Source: Candidatus Coprenecus merdipullorum
Lineage (GTDB): Bacteria > Bacteroidota > Bacteroidia > Bacteroidales > UBA932
Direction of reading: 5' to 3'
Assembly: GCA_019118865.1 (NCBI GenBank)
Contig: DWYD01000205.1
Coordinates: 1 to 47,905, forward strand
DNA length: 47,905 bases
Both the position numbers and the translations under genes were made by a program. Under the pieces are notes generated by a model, which searched no databases, was not told the DNA's origin, and saw nothing but the letters and a program-made list of their open reading frames with translations. This document shows, piece after piece, positions 35,301 through 42,230 of this stretch (position 1 is the stretch's first letter; the number at the start of each line of letters is the position of its first letter).

Positions 35301-35518
35301 TGGCCCGTACCGTCAATACATCCGGTACCACTTTCATCGTGATGCTCGCCATCGCCATCTTCGGAGGTGAGGTGATCAGGGGATTCGCAGTGGCTCTGCT
35401 CGTAGGTATATTCGTAGGTACATACTCGTCCGTATTCGTAGGTACACCTATCATGTACGACCTGTACCTGCGCAAGGCCCGCAAGGAAGCCAAGAAGCTG
35501 AAAGCTGCCGGCAAATAA
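32381..35518 (+). CDS. secDF: Fused protein translocase subunit SecDF
   Basis: SecDF uses the proton-motive force to pull secreted proteins through SecYEG. The 1045-residue single chain has SecD first (TM1, INLGLDLKGGMNVMLEV, P1 head, then TMs with VDANVIIYERVKEEIRAGK) and SecF second (FSYGVDFTGGRTYVVRF, later SINDSVIIFDRIREYRR and FGGEVIRGFAVALLVGIFVGTYSSVFV). The fused form is normal for Bacteroidota. An insertion of about 60 residues in the P1 domain (about 285-345) is rich in E, S, P and A and looks disordered. Codon bias is strong elsewhere but drops in this insert. A terminator follows the gene. Confidence 0.97.
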   Translation: MQSKGAITFLAVLIALACIYQLSFTGVSSIIKNKADKYAEAAVAAEQQKPSFAEVSDLDKAYYLDSIRKEKNRFYLDSVSAEKVYLGYTFKEVQEKEINLGLDLKGGMNVMLEVQLSDLVRALSNYNESPQFNQALALAKERETALGGNTDFITLFYEAWNEVAPEQRLAQIFGTIDLRDRINAQSTNDEVIAVIREQAESAVANSFNVLRNRIDRFGVTSPNIQRLGNSSRILVELPGVKEPERVRNLLQGTASLEFWTTYENPEVFRYLQEVNNIVKDYVAQDEELTAGTLSAPAEEQSSEGQPAETENRMSMEKPAPVSEGAASDDLLAELEQQEDSLSADELNYAKNNPFFYALNPSMYNGQLMPGPVIGVAHYRDTAKINSWLRLPQVKAALPADLVPMWTVKASASYPGGNYYELIAIKVNTRDGKAPLDGGVVSDARVSYSNMGGQPQVDMAMNAEGAQTWARLTADNIGKCIAIVLDGMVYSFPRVNTEITGGRSVIEGNFTIEEATDLANVLNSGKLPAPATIVQEQVVGPSLGSASIQAGMISFVIAFILVLLYMLFFYKGAGVAADAALLCNVLFLFGALASFGAVLTLPGIAGLVLTLGMAVDANVIIYERVKEEIRAGKALRLAISDGYKHAYSAIIDGNLTTIITGLVLFFFGSGPVQGFATTLVIGLITSMLTSIFISRLIFEARLARGKNISFYTHFTKNFLQNTHIDFVKIRKYAYIFSTVLMVICFASIFIKGFSYGVDFTGGRTYVVRFDQDVTAEDIREAVLDEFQEGVEVKQFGGPSQMKITTTYMIEDQSAETDKIVDTKLYEALKGFFANPITYDEFISTLENPNGIIQSDKVGPTIANDMKRDSLIAVAIALFAIFAYIAVRFKGWTWGLGGVVSTAHDAIVTVGFFSLFSGILPFTLDVDQTFIAAVLTIIGYSINDSVIIFDRIREYRRLYPKRELYQNINDAINSTLARTVNTSGTTFIVMLAIAIFGGEVIRGFAVALLVGIFVGTYSSVFVGTPIMYDLYLRKARKEAKKLKAAGK

Positions 35519-35548
35519 TATTGCCGCAGACAGCAGATAAATGATAAA

Positions 35549-35583
35549 GACCGGGACAGTCCGCAGAGGCTGCCCCGGTTTTG
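35549..35583 (+). terminator. Intrinsic terminator after secDF
   Basis: ACCGGGACAG pairs with CTGCCCCGGT (one mismatch) around an 11-nt loop and is followed by TTTT. Confidence 0.88.
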
Positions 35584-35585
35584 CG

Positions 35586-35593
35586 TATCTTTG
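35586..35593 (+). promoter_or_regulatory. Predicted -7 promoter element for the GH29-GH3 gene
   Basis: TATCTTTG matches TAnnTTTG and abuts the secDF terminator. The leader to the ATG at 35622 would be near 22 nt. Confidence 0.5.
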
Positions 35594-35621
35594 TCCTGCA
35601 GTTTAATCAAGATACATTGTG

Positions 35622-38600
35622 ATGAAAACCAGAATCCTTACCATCGCTTTTTCCGGCATTTTCCTGTTCTCGGCGGCACGTGCAGACGTTGCGGCCCAGA
35701 CCCTTCCCGGCAATGTCCATGAGACATCCGAAACGTATTATCCTCCGCAGGATTCTGCTGTGCGGGAAAAGCTGCGCCAGTGGCGGGACCTCAAGTTCGG
35801 GGTGCTATTCCACTGGGGCCTGTACTCGATTCCCGGGATAGTGGAGTCCTGGTCGATATGCTCGGAGGACGTGGACTGGATCAACAGGCGCCGTGACCTG
35901 AACTACGAGGACTACAAGCGGTGGTACAGGGGGCTGAAGGACGAGTTCCGTCCCACTTCTTTCGATCCTGCGGAATGGGCCCGTATCATGCGCGATGCCG
36001 GGATGCGCTACATGATATTCACGACCAAGCATCACGACGGCTTCTGTATGTTCGATACGCGGCAGACAGACTTTTCGATAGCTTCCACGCCGTTCGGTGA
36101 TGAGGACGGGCGGGACATCACCGCCGAGGTGCTCCGGGCATTCCGGGAACAGGGCTTCATGACCGGTACCTATTTTTCAAAGCCGGACTGGAGCTGCCCT
36201 TACTACTGGTGGGACCAGTATGCCACACCTGACCGCAGGGTCAACTATGACATTTCCCGCCATCCGGAGCGCTGGCAGCAGTTCCGGGATTATACCTCGG
36301 CGCAGATACACGAGCTGATGTCGTGGTACGGGCCGGTGGATATCCTGTGGCTGGATGGCGGCTGGGTGGCGGCACCCAGGGAGGACATCGGCCTGGACAG
36401 TATCGTGACCTCTGTGCGCAAGCTCCAGCCGGGACTGATAACGGTGGACCGGACGGTCAGCGGGCCGAACGAGAACTATCTCACGCCGGAGAGGGGAGTC
36501 CCCGACGGCCAGCTCCTGGTTCCATGGGAGAGTTGCATCCCCCTGAGCAATGACTGGGGCTGGGTGCCGGATGCTCCGTACAAGTCCCCGGAGACGGTGC
36601 TGCGGACCCTTATCGAGATAGTGGCCAAGGGCGGCTGTATGCTCCTGGGCATAGGTCCTGACGCAGACGGCCGGATAGAGCCGGAGATACAGGATATCCT
36701 GCATGAGGTGGGAGAATGGCTCAGAGCCAACGGGGAGGCGGTCTACGGGACCCGTTGCACCCCTTTCTACCGCTACGGTGACATCTGGTTCACAGCTTCT
36801 GCGGACAGCACGACTCTTTATGCGGTGTATGCCCCGGAACGGGAGGAAGGCGTGGCCGCGCCCGGGGAATTGTCCTGGAAGGTCAATCTGCCGAAGGGCA
36901 AAATGCGTCTGCTGAGTACAGGGCAGGCGCTGAAATACCGTCTGCAGGGGGATTCAGTGACAGTTTCCTTGCCCCGCGGTATCGGAGAGGGGCCTCTGGC
37001 GATAGCTTTTGAACCGGCCGTGCGGGAGGCATACCGCAACAGTGCTATGCCGGTGGACCTGAGGGTGTCGGACCTGCTGAGGAGGATGACCCTGGAGGAG
37101 AAGGCAGGACAGTTGCTTGCTCTCCAGGGCTGGGAGATGTACAGCCGTGAGGGACAGGATGTGGGGATCAATGCGGCATTCCGCAGTGCTGTTGACAGTC
37201 TTTGTGCTGGGAGCCTCTATGCCGTGATGCGGGCGGACCCCTGGACCCGTAAGACGTTTGACAACGGACTTGACGCCGCTCTCGGACTGCGGACACTGAA
37301 CATGATGCAGCGCTATGCCGTGGACAGCACCCGTCTTGGGATTCCGCTGATGATGATGGAAGAGGCGGTTCACGGACTGATGGCTATCGATGCGGTGACA
37401 TTTCCTACGGGGCTTTGCGCGGCTTCTACCTGGAATCCGGATCTGATGCGGCGGATGGGGCAGGTAACGGCGGCTCAGACTGCTGGACGGGGAGCTTCGG
37501 TGTGCCTGGGCCCGGTGCTGGATATCGCGGCGGATCCCCGCTGGTCCAGGACTGAGGAGACATTCGGAGAGGACCCGTATCTGACCGGGGAGATAGGAGC
37601 TGCACTGGTCGGCGGTATCCAGGAAGGAGGTCGGACTGTAGCCGCGCTGAAGCATTTCGCCGCCTACGGGAGTCCTCGCGGCGGGCACAACGGAGCTCCC
37701 TCGGATATCAATCCGCTCCTGCTCCACAACATGCACCTGCCGGCATTCCGCCAGGTCCTTTCCGGGTTTTCAGAGGATGCTGACTCTCGGGCCGAGACGG
37801 TATCTCCTATGATAATGACTTCTTACAATACGGTGGACGGCATCCCGGTTACGTGCAATGCCTTCCTGCTTGATACTCTCCTTCGCGGACAGTGGGGCTA
37901 TGACGGGGTGGTCATATCGGACCTCTACAGCATCAACGGTATCGTCGGAGCCGGTGTCGCGTCTGATCTTAGGGAGGCGGCTGTCATGGCCCTTACGGCA
38001 GGGTGTGATATCGACTTGGGCGGCAGTGCTTATCGTAGGCTGGCGCAGGCTGTGCGGGATGGAGATGTGGACGAGGCTCTGGTGGACCGGGCTGTTGCCA
38101 GGGTTCTCAGACTGAAATTCGCCCTGGGACTGTTCGAGCAGCCGTATGTGGATGAAATTCCGGCAGAGACATCGCAGGAAGTGCTTGCCGGGGCTGTGGC
38201 TTTGGCGGAGGAGGTCGCGCAGGAGGGTATTGTCCTGCTGGAGAACAAGGACGGGGTGCTGCCGCTGAGCAGGGATGATATTCGGCGGATAGCAGTGATA
38301 GGACCCAATGCGGACATGCCCTATAATATGCTGGGCGATTACACTGCTCCGCAGCGTGAAGGAAAGGTCGTGACGGTGCTGGACGGTCTGCGCTCTGCAA
38401 TGCCGGAGGCAGAGGTCCTGTATGTTCGCGGGTGTGCCGTGAGGGATACGGCAGGTGCTGCTTCGGGTATTGCTGAGGCAGTCAGGGCGGCTGAACAAGC
38501 TGATGTAGTGGTGTTCGTCCTGGGCGGTTCCAGTGCAAGGGATTTCCAGACATCCTACGCTGAAACCGGTGCTGCCGTGGCCTCTGTGCAGGTAAGCGAT

Positions 38601-39344
38601 ATGGAGAGCGGTGAGGGAATGGACCGGGCCACTCTGTCGCTGACCGGTGCTCAGGAGGCTCTGTTACGGGCTGTAGCTGCGACTGACACGCCTATCATCA
38701 CGGTCTTTATCCAGGGCCGTCCGCTGGATATGACTCTTGCCTCGGAACTTTCCGACGCCCTGCTTACAGCCTGGTATCCGGGTGAGCGGGGCGGAGCGGC
38801 TCTGGCATCCGTGCTTCTGGGAGACGCGAATCCTTCCGGGCGCCTGCCCCTGTCAGTTCCACGTGATGCCGGCCAATTGCCTGTTTACTATCAGCAGGGC
38901 CGCGTAAACGATTATACCGACATGCCCGGTTCTCCTCTTTATCCTTTTGGATACGGCCTGAGCTATACTGCATTTTCCTATGACTCCATTCATGTCACCG
39001 TGCAGGACTCTCATCCTGTTTCCGGAAGGACTTCCGCAGTCCTGAAGGTTGAGGTGACAATAACCAATACCGACTCCCGCTTCGGTTGTGAGACCCTCCA
39101 GCTATATCTGCGTGATGAAGTGGTCTCTGCCCGTGTCTCCGAACAGCATCTTGTAGGCTTTCAGAAGTTGAGCCTGGCACCGGGAGAGACGGCAACGGCA
39201 GTATTTGAGCTTGATGCCGGGGCATTGTCCAGTATTGATCACAGCGGGTGTCCTGTGCTTGAATCCGGAATGTTTACCATTATGGCCGGTCCATCTGCGG
39301 CGCTCTCTCCTCAGTCATCCGTCTCGGCCTCCGTCCGCCTGTGA
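35622..39344 (+). CDS. GH29 alpha-L-fucosidase / GH3 glycosidase fusion
   Basis: This 1240-residue exported enzyme contains two full glycosidase modules in one frame. After a signal peptide (MKTRILTIAFSGIFLFSAARA) comes a GH29 domain (about 40-470) with FGVLFHWGLYS, YMIFTTKHHDGF, the nucleophile in VDILWLDGGW (D245), a candidate acid/base in WESC (E303) and a C-terminal beta-sandwich. A GH3 module begins with almost no linker (VSDLLRRMTLEEKAGQLL, about 482-500). It has KHFAAYG (K677-H678), the nucleophile D767 in GYDGVVISDLYS, the alpha/beta sandwich and a C-terminal fibronectin-III-like domain. GH29 releases fucose; GH3 enzymes act on beta-linked glucose, xylose or other sugars. Start ATG 35622 is used, since a GTG sits just before it. 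Confidence 0.92.
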   Translation: MKTRILTIAFSGIFLFSAARADVAAQTLPGNVHETSETYYPPQDSAVREKLRQWRDLKFGVLFHWGLYSIPGIVESWSICSEDVDWINRRRDLNYEDYKRWYRGLKDEFRPTSFDPAEWARIMRDAGMRYMIFTTKHHDGFCMFDTRQTDFSIASTPFGDEDGRDITAEVLRAFREQGFMTGTYFSKPDWSCPYYWWDQYATPDRRVNYDISRHPERWQQFRDYTSAQIHELMSWYGPVDILWLDGGWVAAPREDIGLDSIVTSVRKLQPGLITVDRTVSGPNENYLTPERGVPDGQLLVPWESCIPLSNDWGWVPDAPYKSPETVLRTLIEIVAKGGCMLLGIGPDADGRIEPEIQDILHEVGEWLRANGEAVYGTRCTPFYRYGDIWFTASADSTTLYAVYAPEREEGVAAPGELSWKVNLPKGKMRLLSTGQALKYRLQGDSVTVSLPRGIGEGPLAIAFEPAVREAYRNSAMPVDLRVSDLLRRMTLEEKAGQLLALQGWEMYSREGQDVGINAAFRSAVDSLCAGSLYAVMRADPWTRKTFDNGLDAALGLRTLNMMQRYAVDSTRLGIPLMMMEEAVHGLMAIDAVTFPTGLCAASTWNPDLMRRMGQVTAAQTAGRGASVCLGPVLDIAADPRWSRTEETFGEDPYLTGEIGAALVGGIQEGGRTVAALKHFAAYGSPRGGHNGAPSDINPLLLHNMHLPAFRQVLSGFSEDADSRAETVSPMIMTSYNTVDGIPVTCNAFLLDTLLRGQWGYDGVVISDLYSINGIVGAGVASDLREAAVMALTAGCDIDLGGSAYRRLAQAVRDGDVDEALVDRAVARVLRLKFALGLFEQPYVDEIPAETSQEVLAGAVALAEEVAQEGIVLLENKDGVLPLSRDDIRRIAVIGPNADMPYNMLGDYTAPQREGKVVTVLDGLRSAMPEAEVLYVRGCAVRDTAGAASGIAEAVRAAEQADVVVFVLGGSSARDFQTSYAETGAAVASVQVSDMESGEGMDRATLSLTGAQEALLRAVAATDTPIITVFIQGRPLDMTLASELSDALLTAWYPGERGGAALASVLLGDANPSGRLPLSVPRDAGQLPVYYQQGRVNDYTDMPGSPLYPFGYGLSYTAFSYDSIHVTVQDSHPVSGRTSAVLKVEVTITNTDSRFGCETLQLYLRDEVVSARVSEQHLVGFQKLSLAPGETATAVFELDAGALSSIDHSGCPVLESGMFTIMAGPSAALSPQSSVSASVRL

Positions 39345-39374
39345 ATGAACGGTAGGTACAGCAGCACCACGAAA

Positions 39375-39400
39375 ATGTAATCACTCGCTGATCAGCGTGT
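39375..39400 (+). repeat. Copy A of a 26-bp motif shared by two intergenic regions
   Basis: Aligned with 41607-41632, 22 of 26 positions agree (ATGTAATC.......ATCAGCGTGT). Both copies lie at the 5' end of the non-coding DNA that follows a gene. The core here is the 12-bp palindrome CGCTGATCAGCG. Confidence 0.55.
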
Positions 39401-39696
39401 TACCTGGCCGAAGTGTGCTTCCGGAGCAGTCCGCACATCCCCAAAAGAACACATCGTGTAGCTAAGTCATTGATTACTGAGAGATTGTAAAAAGACCATG
39501 CTCTCCTGCTTACCGTTTCTCCACTTTACGTACATTTGCAACAGTCAACACCTGCATTCAATGCATTCAAAATGAAGAAAACAGAGCAGCATATCATCAT
39601 AACACTTGCAGCAGTCAGATCTGAAAATAATCGGAATGTTCAGCAATTTGACGAACAGTGAAAATTTAAATTGCGTTTTCCGGACAGTACGTTTAT

Positions 39697-39704
39697 AATT
39701 TTGT
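39697..39704 (+). promoter_or_regulatory. Predicted -7 promoter element for the BACON-like lipoprotein gene
   Basis: TAATTTTG matches TAnnTTTG, with TTG (39672-39674) 22 bp upstream as a possible -33 element. The leader would be about 39 nt. Confidence 0.55.
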
Positions 39705-39749
39705 TCCAGACAAAGCAAATCAACACTTATTAATTTAAAGATTACCGCA

Positions 39750-41612
39750 ATGAACAAAATTATTTACCGTTCAGTTATCATGACAGCCCTGCTGTCTCTG
39801 GTATTATTCAGTACTGTCTCCTGTGAGGATAAGACAGTAGAGACTCCTCCCTCAGGCTTCAGCCTGGCCAGGAATGTTGTGGAAGTGCCTGTCGGGGGTG
39901 GCGTATTCGAGGTGAAGTATCTCTTGGAAAACCCTGTGGAAGGTGCGGTTCCCGTTCCTGAGACAGAGGCCGGGTGGATTCACGATTTTGATGTATCCGT
40001 TCAAGGTGCAATCTCATTTACCGTGGACTCGTCAGATGTGGAGGAAGTCCGTGAGGCTGTGGTGGAGGTGGTTTACGGAGAAGAGGATGCTCAGACTTTC
40101 AAAGTAATTCAGGATGCTGCGGATCCGGCTCTGGCTATAGAAATCCTGGATACTAAGGTTGTATCCTTTATCGTAAAGACTACACCGCAGGATATGGAAA
40201 TGCCTTTCTATGTCGGCTGTGAACTGACTGAAGAGGTGGGAGATATGTCTGATGAGGAGCTGATGGCTTTTGATATGAAATACTTCCAGTCGCTTATGGA
40301 ACAGAACGGTCTTACTTTGGAAAGACTGCTGAATCTTATGCTGGATAACGGAACCGATACCCGTCAGCCCAATTATCTGGAGCCCGGAACTTCATATACA
40401 TTTTATGCCTATGGGCTTGACTACAGCGGAGAGCCGTTGACGAGGATATACAGGCAGGAAGTCACTACAGGCAGCTTCGATTTTAATTGTGATGTCACGT
40501 TCGATATCAGTGTCGGGATGGATGAACTGATGGCGACCGTCAATGTAGTACCGTCGGATAATTCACAACTGTACAGAGTGTCAGCGACTATCGGAGACGA
40601 GACTGAGGAGGAAATGCTTATACAGAGTCAGGCCTATATCGACGCGCTTATTTTTATGATGATGTATGCTCCTGACGGAAACAGCGCGGCGTTGGAGGAA
40701 ATACTGAGAGCAAACTTTCCAAGCGGTCCGTCATCCCAGCTGATGGGATTTCAGGAGCCGGAGAAAGATGGGCGTGTGCTTGTATGGGCAATAGATAATC
40801 AGGGCAGAATAGTATCGGAAGCGCATGTTAAGGAATTCCGTACGGGAAAGGTCAATTTGTCGGACAATGATATCGTCATCGAAGTTCCGGTGGTGGAAGT
40901 CCGCAAAGCGGAATATTCCGTAAGTACGACGAACAATGATCCTTATGTCTTTTATTTTGACGAAGCCAGTGTATTCGAGGGGCTTACAGACGATGAGATT
41001 ATAGAGAAAGTGCTGCTTCAGGATGTGTCCCGCAATATAATGCGCGGTCCGTCAAAAGGACAGCTTTCCAATATGATCAGAAATACTGATTATCTGCTTC
41101 TGGCATTCGGATACGAGGGCGGAGTTGTGACCACGGGCCTTTCAAAATGTGGATTCACAACCTTGGATGAGTCAGTTTCCGATGTGACCTGCGAGCTTCC
41201 GATAGACAAATATTTTGACGGAGATGATATCGCTGCGGCTTATCCAGATGAGTTGGGCTGGGCTGCAGGTATGGTTGTTGTCCCTGTGTCGCCTGTTGTG
41301 AGCGGAGATTCCGCGAAGTATTATTATCATATCTGGGAGGCTTCCTGGGCTGATGAGGAAGCTTATCATGATGACAAGCTGATTTCGTGGCTTCTCAGTG
41401 GAGGAGTTTCCTTGCCGGAAATGACGTTCTACACGATGTTCGATCAGCCCCGTTGCGTGATAGCTGTGGCTCAGGATACTGACGGCACATTCGGTCCTGT
41501 CTACCGTCAGCCTATAACATTCACGAAGGAGGGATGCAGCCCTGTTGAGGAATTTGTTCCTGCTTCAGCCTCTTCCGAATATCTTCTGATACCTAAAACT
41601 GCTACAATGTAA
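39750..41612 (+). CDS. BACON-like domain lipoprotein of unknown function
   Basis: This 620-residue protein has a lipoprotein signal ending LVLFSTVSC (about C25). A BACON-like beta domain follows (about 38-108: RNVVEVPVGGGVFEVKYLLEN ... FKVIQDAA). The rest consists of two or three beta-rich repeats that open with similar words (ALAIEILDTKVVSFIVKTTP; DFNCDVTFDISVGMDELMATVNVVP; NDIVIEVPVVEVRKAEYSVSTT), like tandem Ig/Fn3-type modules. The protein is acidic and probably surface exposed; glycan or protein binding is possible but unproven. It is monocistronic, with a 405-bp gap before it and about 600 bp after it, and a terminator-like hairpin follows. Confidence 0.75.
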   Translation: MNKIIYRSVIMTALLSLVLFSTVSCEDKTVETPPSGFSLARNVVEVPVGGGVFEVKYLLENPVEGAVPVPETEAGWIHDFDVSVQGAISFTVDSSDVEEVREAVVEVVYGEEDAQTFKVIQDAADPALAIEILDTKVVSFIVKTTPQDMEMPFYVGCELTEEVGDMSDEELMAFDMKYFQSLMEQNGLTLERLLNLMLDNGTDTRQPNYLEPGTSYTFYAYGLDYSGEPLTRIYRQEVTTGSFDFNCDVTFDISVGMDELMATVNVVPSDNSQLYRVSATIGDETEEEMLIQSQAYIDALIFMMMYAPDGNSAALEEILRANFPSGPSSQLMGFQEPEKDGRVLVWAIDNQGRIVSEAHVKEFRTGKVNLSDNDIVIEVPVVEVRKAEYSVSTTNNDPYVFYFDEASVFEGLTDDEIIEKVLLQDVSRNIMRGPSKGQLSNMIRNTDYLLLAFGYEGGVVTTGLSKCGFTTLDESVSDVTCELPIDKYFDGDDIAAAYPDELGWAAGMVVVPVSPVVSGDSAKYYYHIWEASWADEEAYHDDKLISWLLSGGVSLPEMTFYTMFDQPRCVIAVAQDTDGTFGPVYRQPITFTKEGCSPVEEFVPASASSEYLLIPKTATM

Positions 41613-41632
41613 TCCTCCGCTTATCAGCGTGT
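41607..41632 (+). repeat. Copy B of the 26-bp motif
   Basis: It matches 39375-39400 at 22 of 26 positions, in the same orientation, and includes the stop codon TAA of the lipoprotein gene. The two copies bracket that gene with a period of 2232 bp. Confidence 0.55.
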
Positions 41633-41636
41633 CGGA

Positions 41637-41698
41637 AAAGCGGTGCGATGCTGCGGGAATGTCCGGAAGTTCCTAAGGCGTCACACCGCTTTACTTTT
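41637..41698 (+). terminator. Probable terminator after the lipoprotein gene
   Basis: AAAGCGGTG (41637-41645) pairs with CACCGCTTT (41684-41692) around a 38-nt loop that can fold further; TTTACTTTT follows. The loop is long, so this is less certain than the other terminators in the window. The overlapping TACTTTTG (41692-41699) also fits the -7 promoter motif. Confidence 0.55.
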
Positions 41699-41699
41699 G

Positions 41700-42187
41700 T
41701 CATGCGCCAGCGAAAACTTCCTGAATATACCGGCTCCATTCTGTCGGTTTCAGTCTGTTCAGTCCATGTTTGCATATCTTGCTATTTCATAAAGGATTAC
41801 GTAAAGTGAGCGATTTACAGACTGCAGGCGGTGCGGTCAGGCAGGATGAAAAAATGCAAATGAAGTCAGGGGTAAGTTTGCGGATAATCATGTGTAAGTG
41901 ATGTCAAAAATACAGTGTTCCGCTTTTGCCGAATTGACTTCGGTGTGCATTGCAAAGGATAACCATTTGAAAATCAGGTGTTTGTAAATTCGACTGCACA
42001 TTTGCTCATTACATAAACCGGGCAAATGTGCAGTATGTTTTGTAATGAGCTGAATTACTGATGTGTTTTTCTCACAGCGCACAACGGGGTCAATTCGTTG
42101 AATAAGTGCGCTCATTTCCAAGTCCGATGAAACAGGACCAGGTGCTGAAATAGCAGATGATGTAAGGGGCAGTTTGAGGAAAAAGAG
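41700..42187 (+). other. Structured non-coding region upstream of the YfhO-like gene
   Basis: No convincing gene is present. TAAGTTTG at 41873-41880 fits the -7 motif and would drive RNA into this region. Two inverted repeats follow: ACTGCACATTTGC (41993-42005) with GCAAATGTGCAGT (42022-42034), and GCTCATTACA (42004-42013) with TGTAATGAGC (42041-42050). They share two bases and the second loop contains the first's right arm, so the two hairpins exclude each other. A further GCGCAC/GTGCGC pair lies around 42077-42115. A long regulated leader or an independent small RNA is possible. Confidence 0.45.
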
Positions 42188-42195
42188 TATCTTTG
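42188..42195 (+). promoter_or_regulatory. Predicted -7 promoter element for the YfhO-like gene
   Basis: TATCTTTG matches TAnnTTTG; the leader to the ATG at 42231 would be near 29 nt. Confidence 0.5.
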
Positions 42196-42230
42196 CAGGT
42201 TGAGTACAAGTCAAATCAGCATTGAAAAAT

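Larger units (their letters stand above)
39345..39749. other. 405-bp intergenic region with two predicted promoters and a shared motif
   Basis: No gene is supported here. A 26-bp motif at 39375-39400, containing the perfect palindrome CGCTGATCAGCG, is repeated with four differences at 41607-41632. A GTGTGC/GCACA hairpin follows near 39412-39442. TACATTTG (39531-39538) and TAATTTTG (39697-39704) are both -7-like; the second, with TTG 22 bp upstream, is the better promoter for the lipoprotein. A tandem 9-bp duplication (TGCATTCAA twice) lies at 39553-39570. Confidence 0.5.

Noticed and set aside
38855-38870. GTTCCACGTGATGC inside the GH3 module, as a third parS-like site
   Set aside because: Only the left 10 of 14 bases match; the right half-site is not palindromic.
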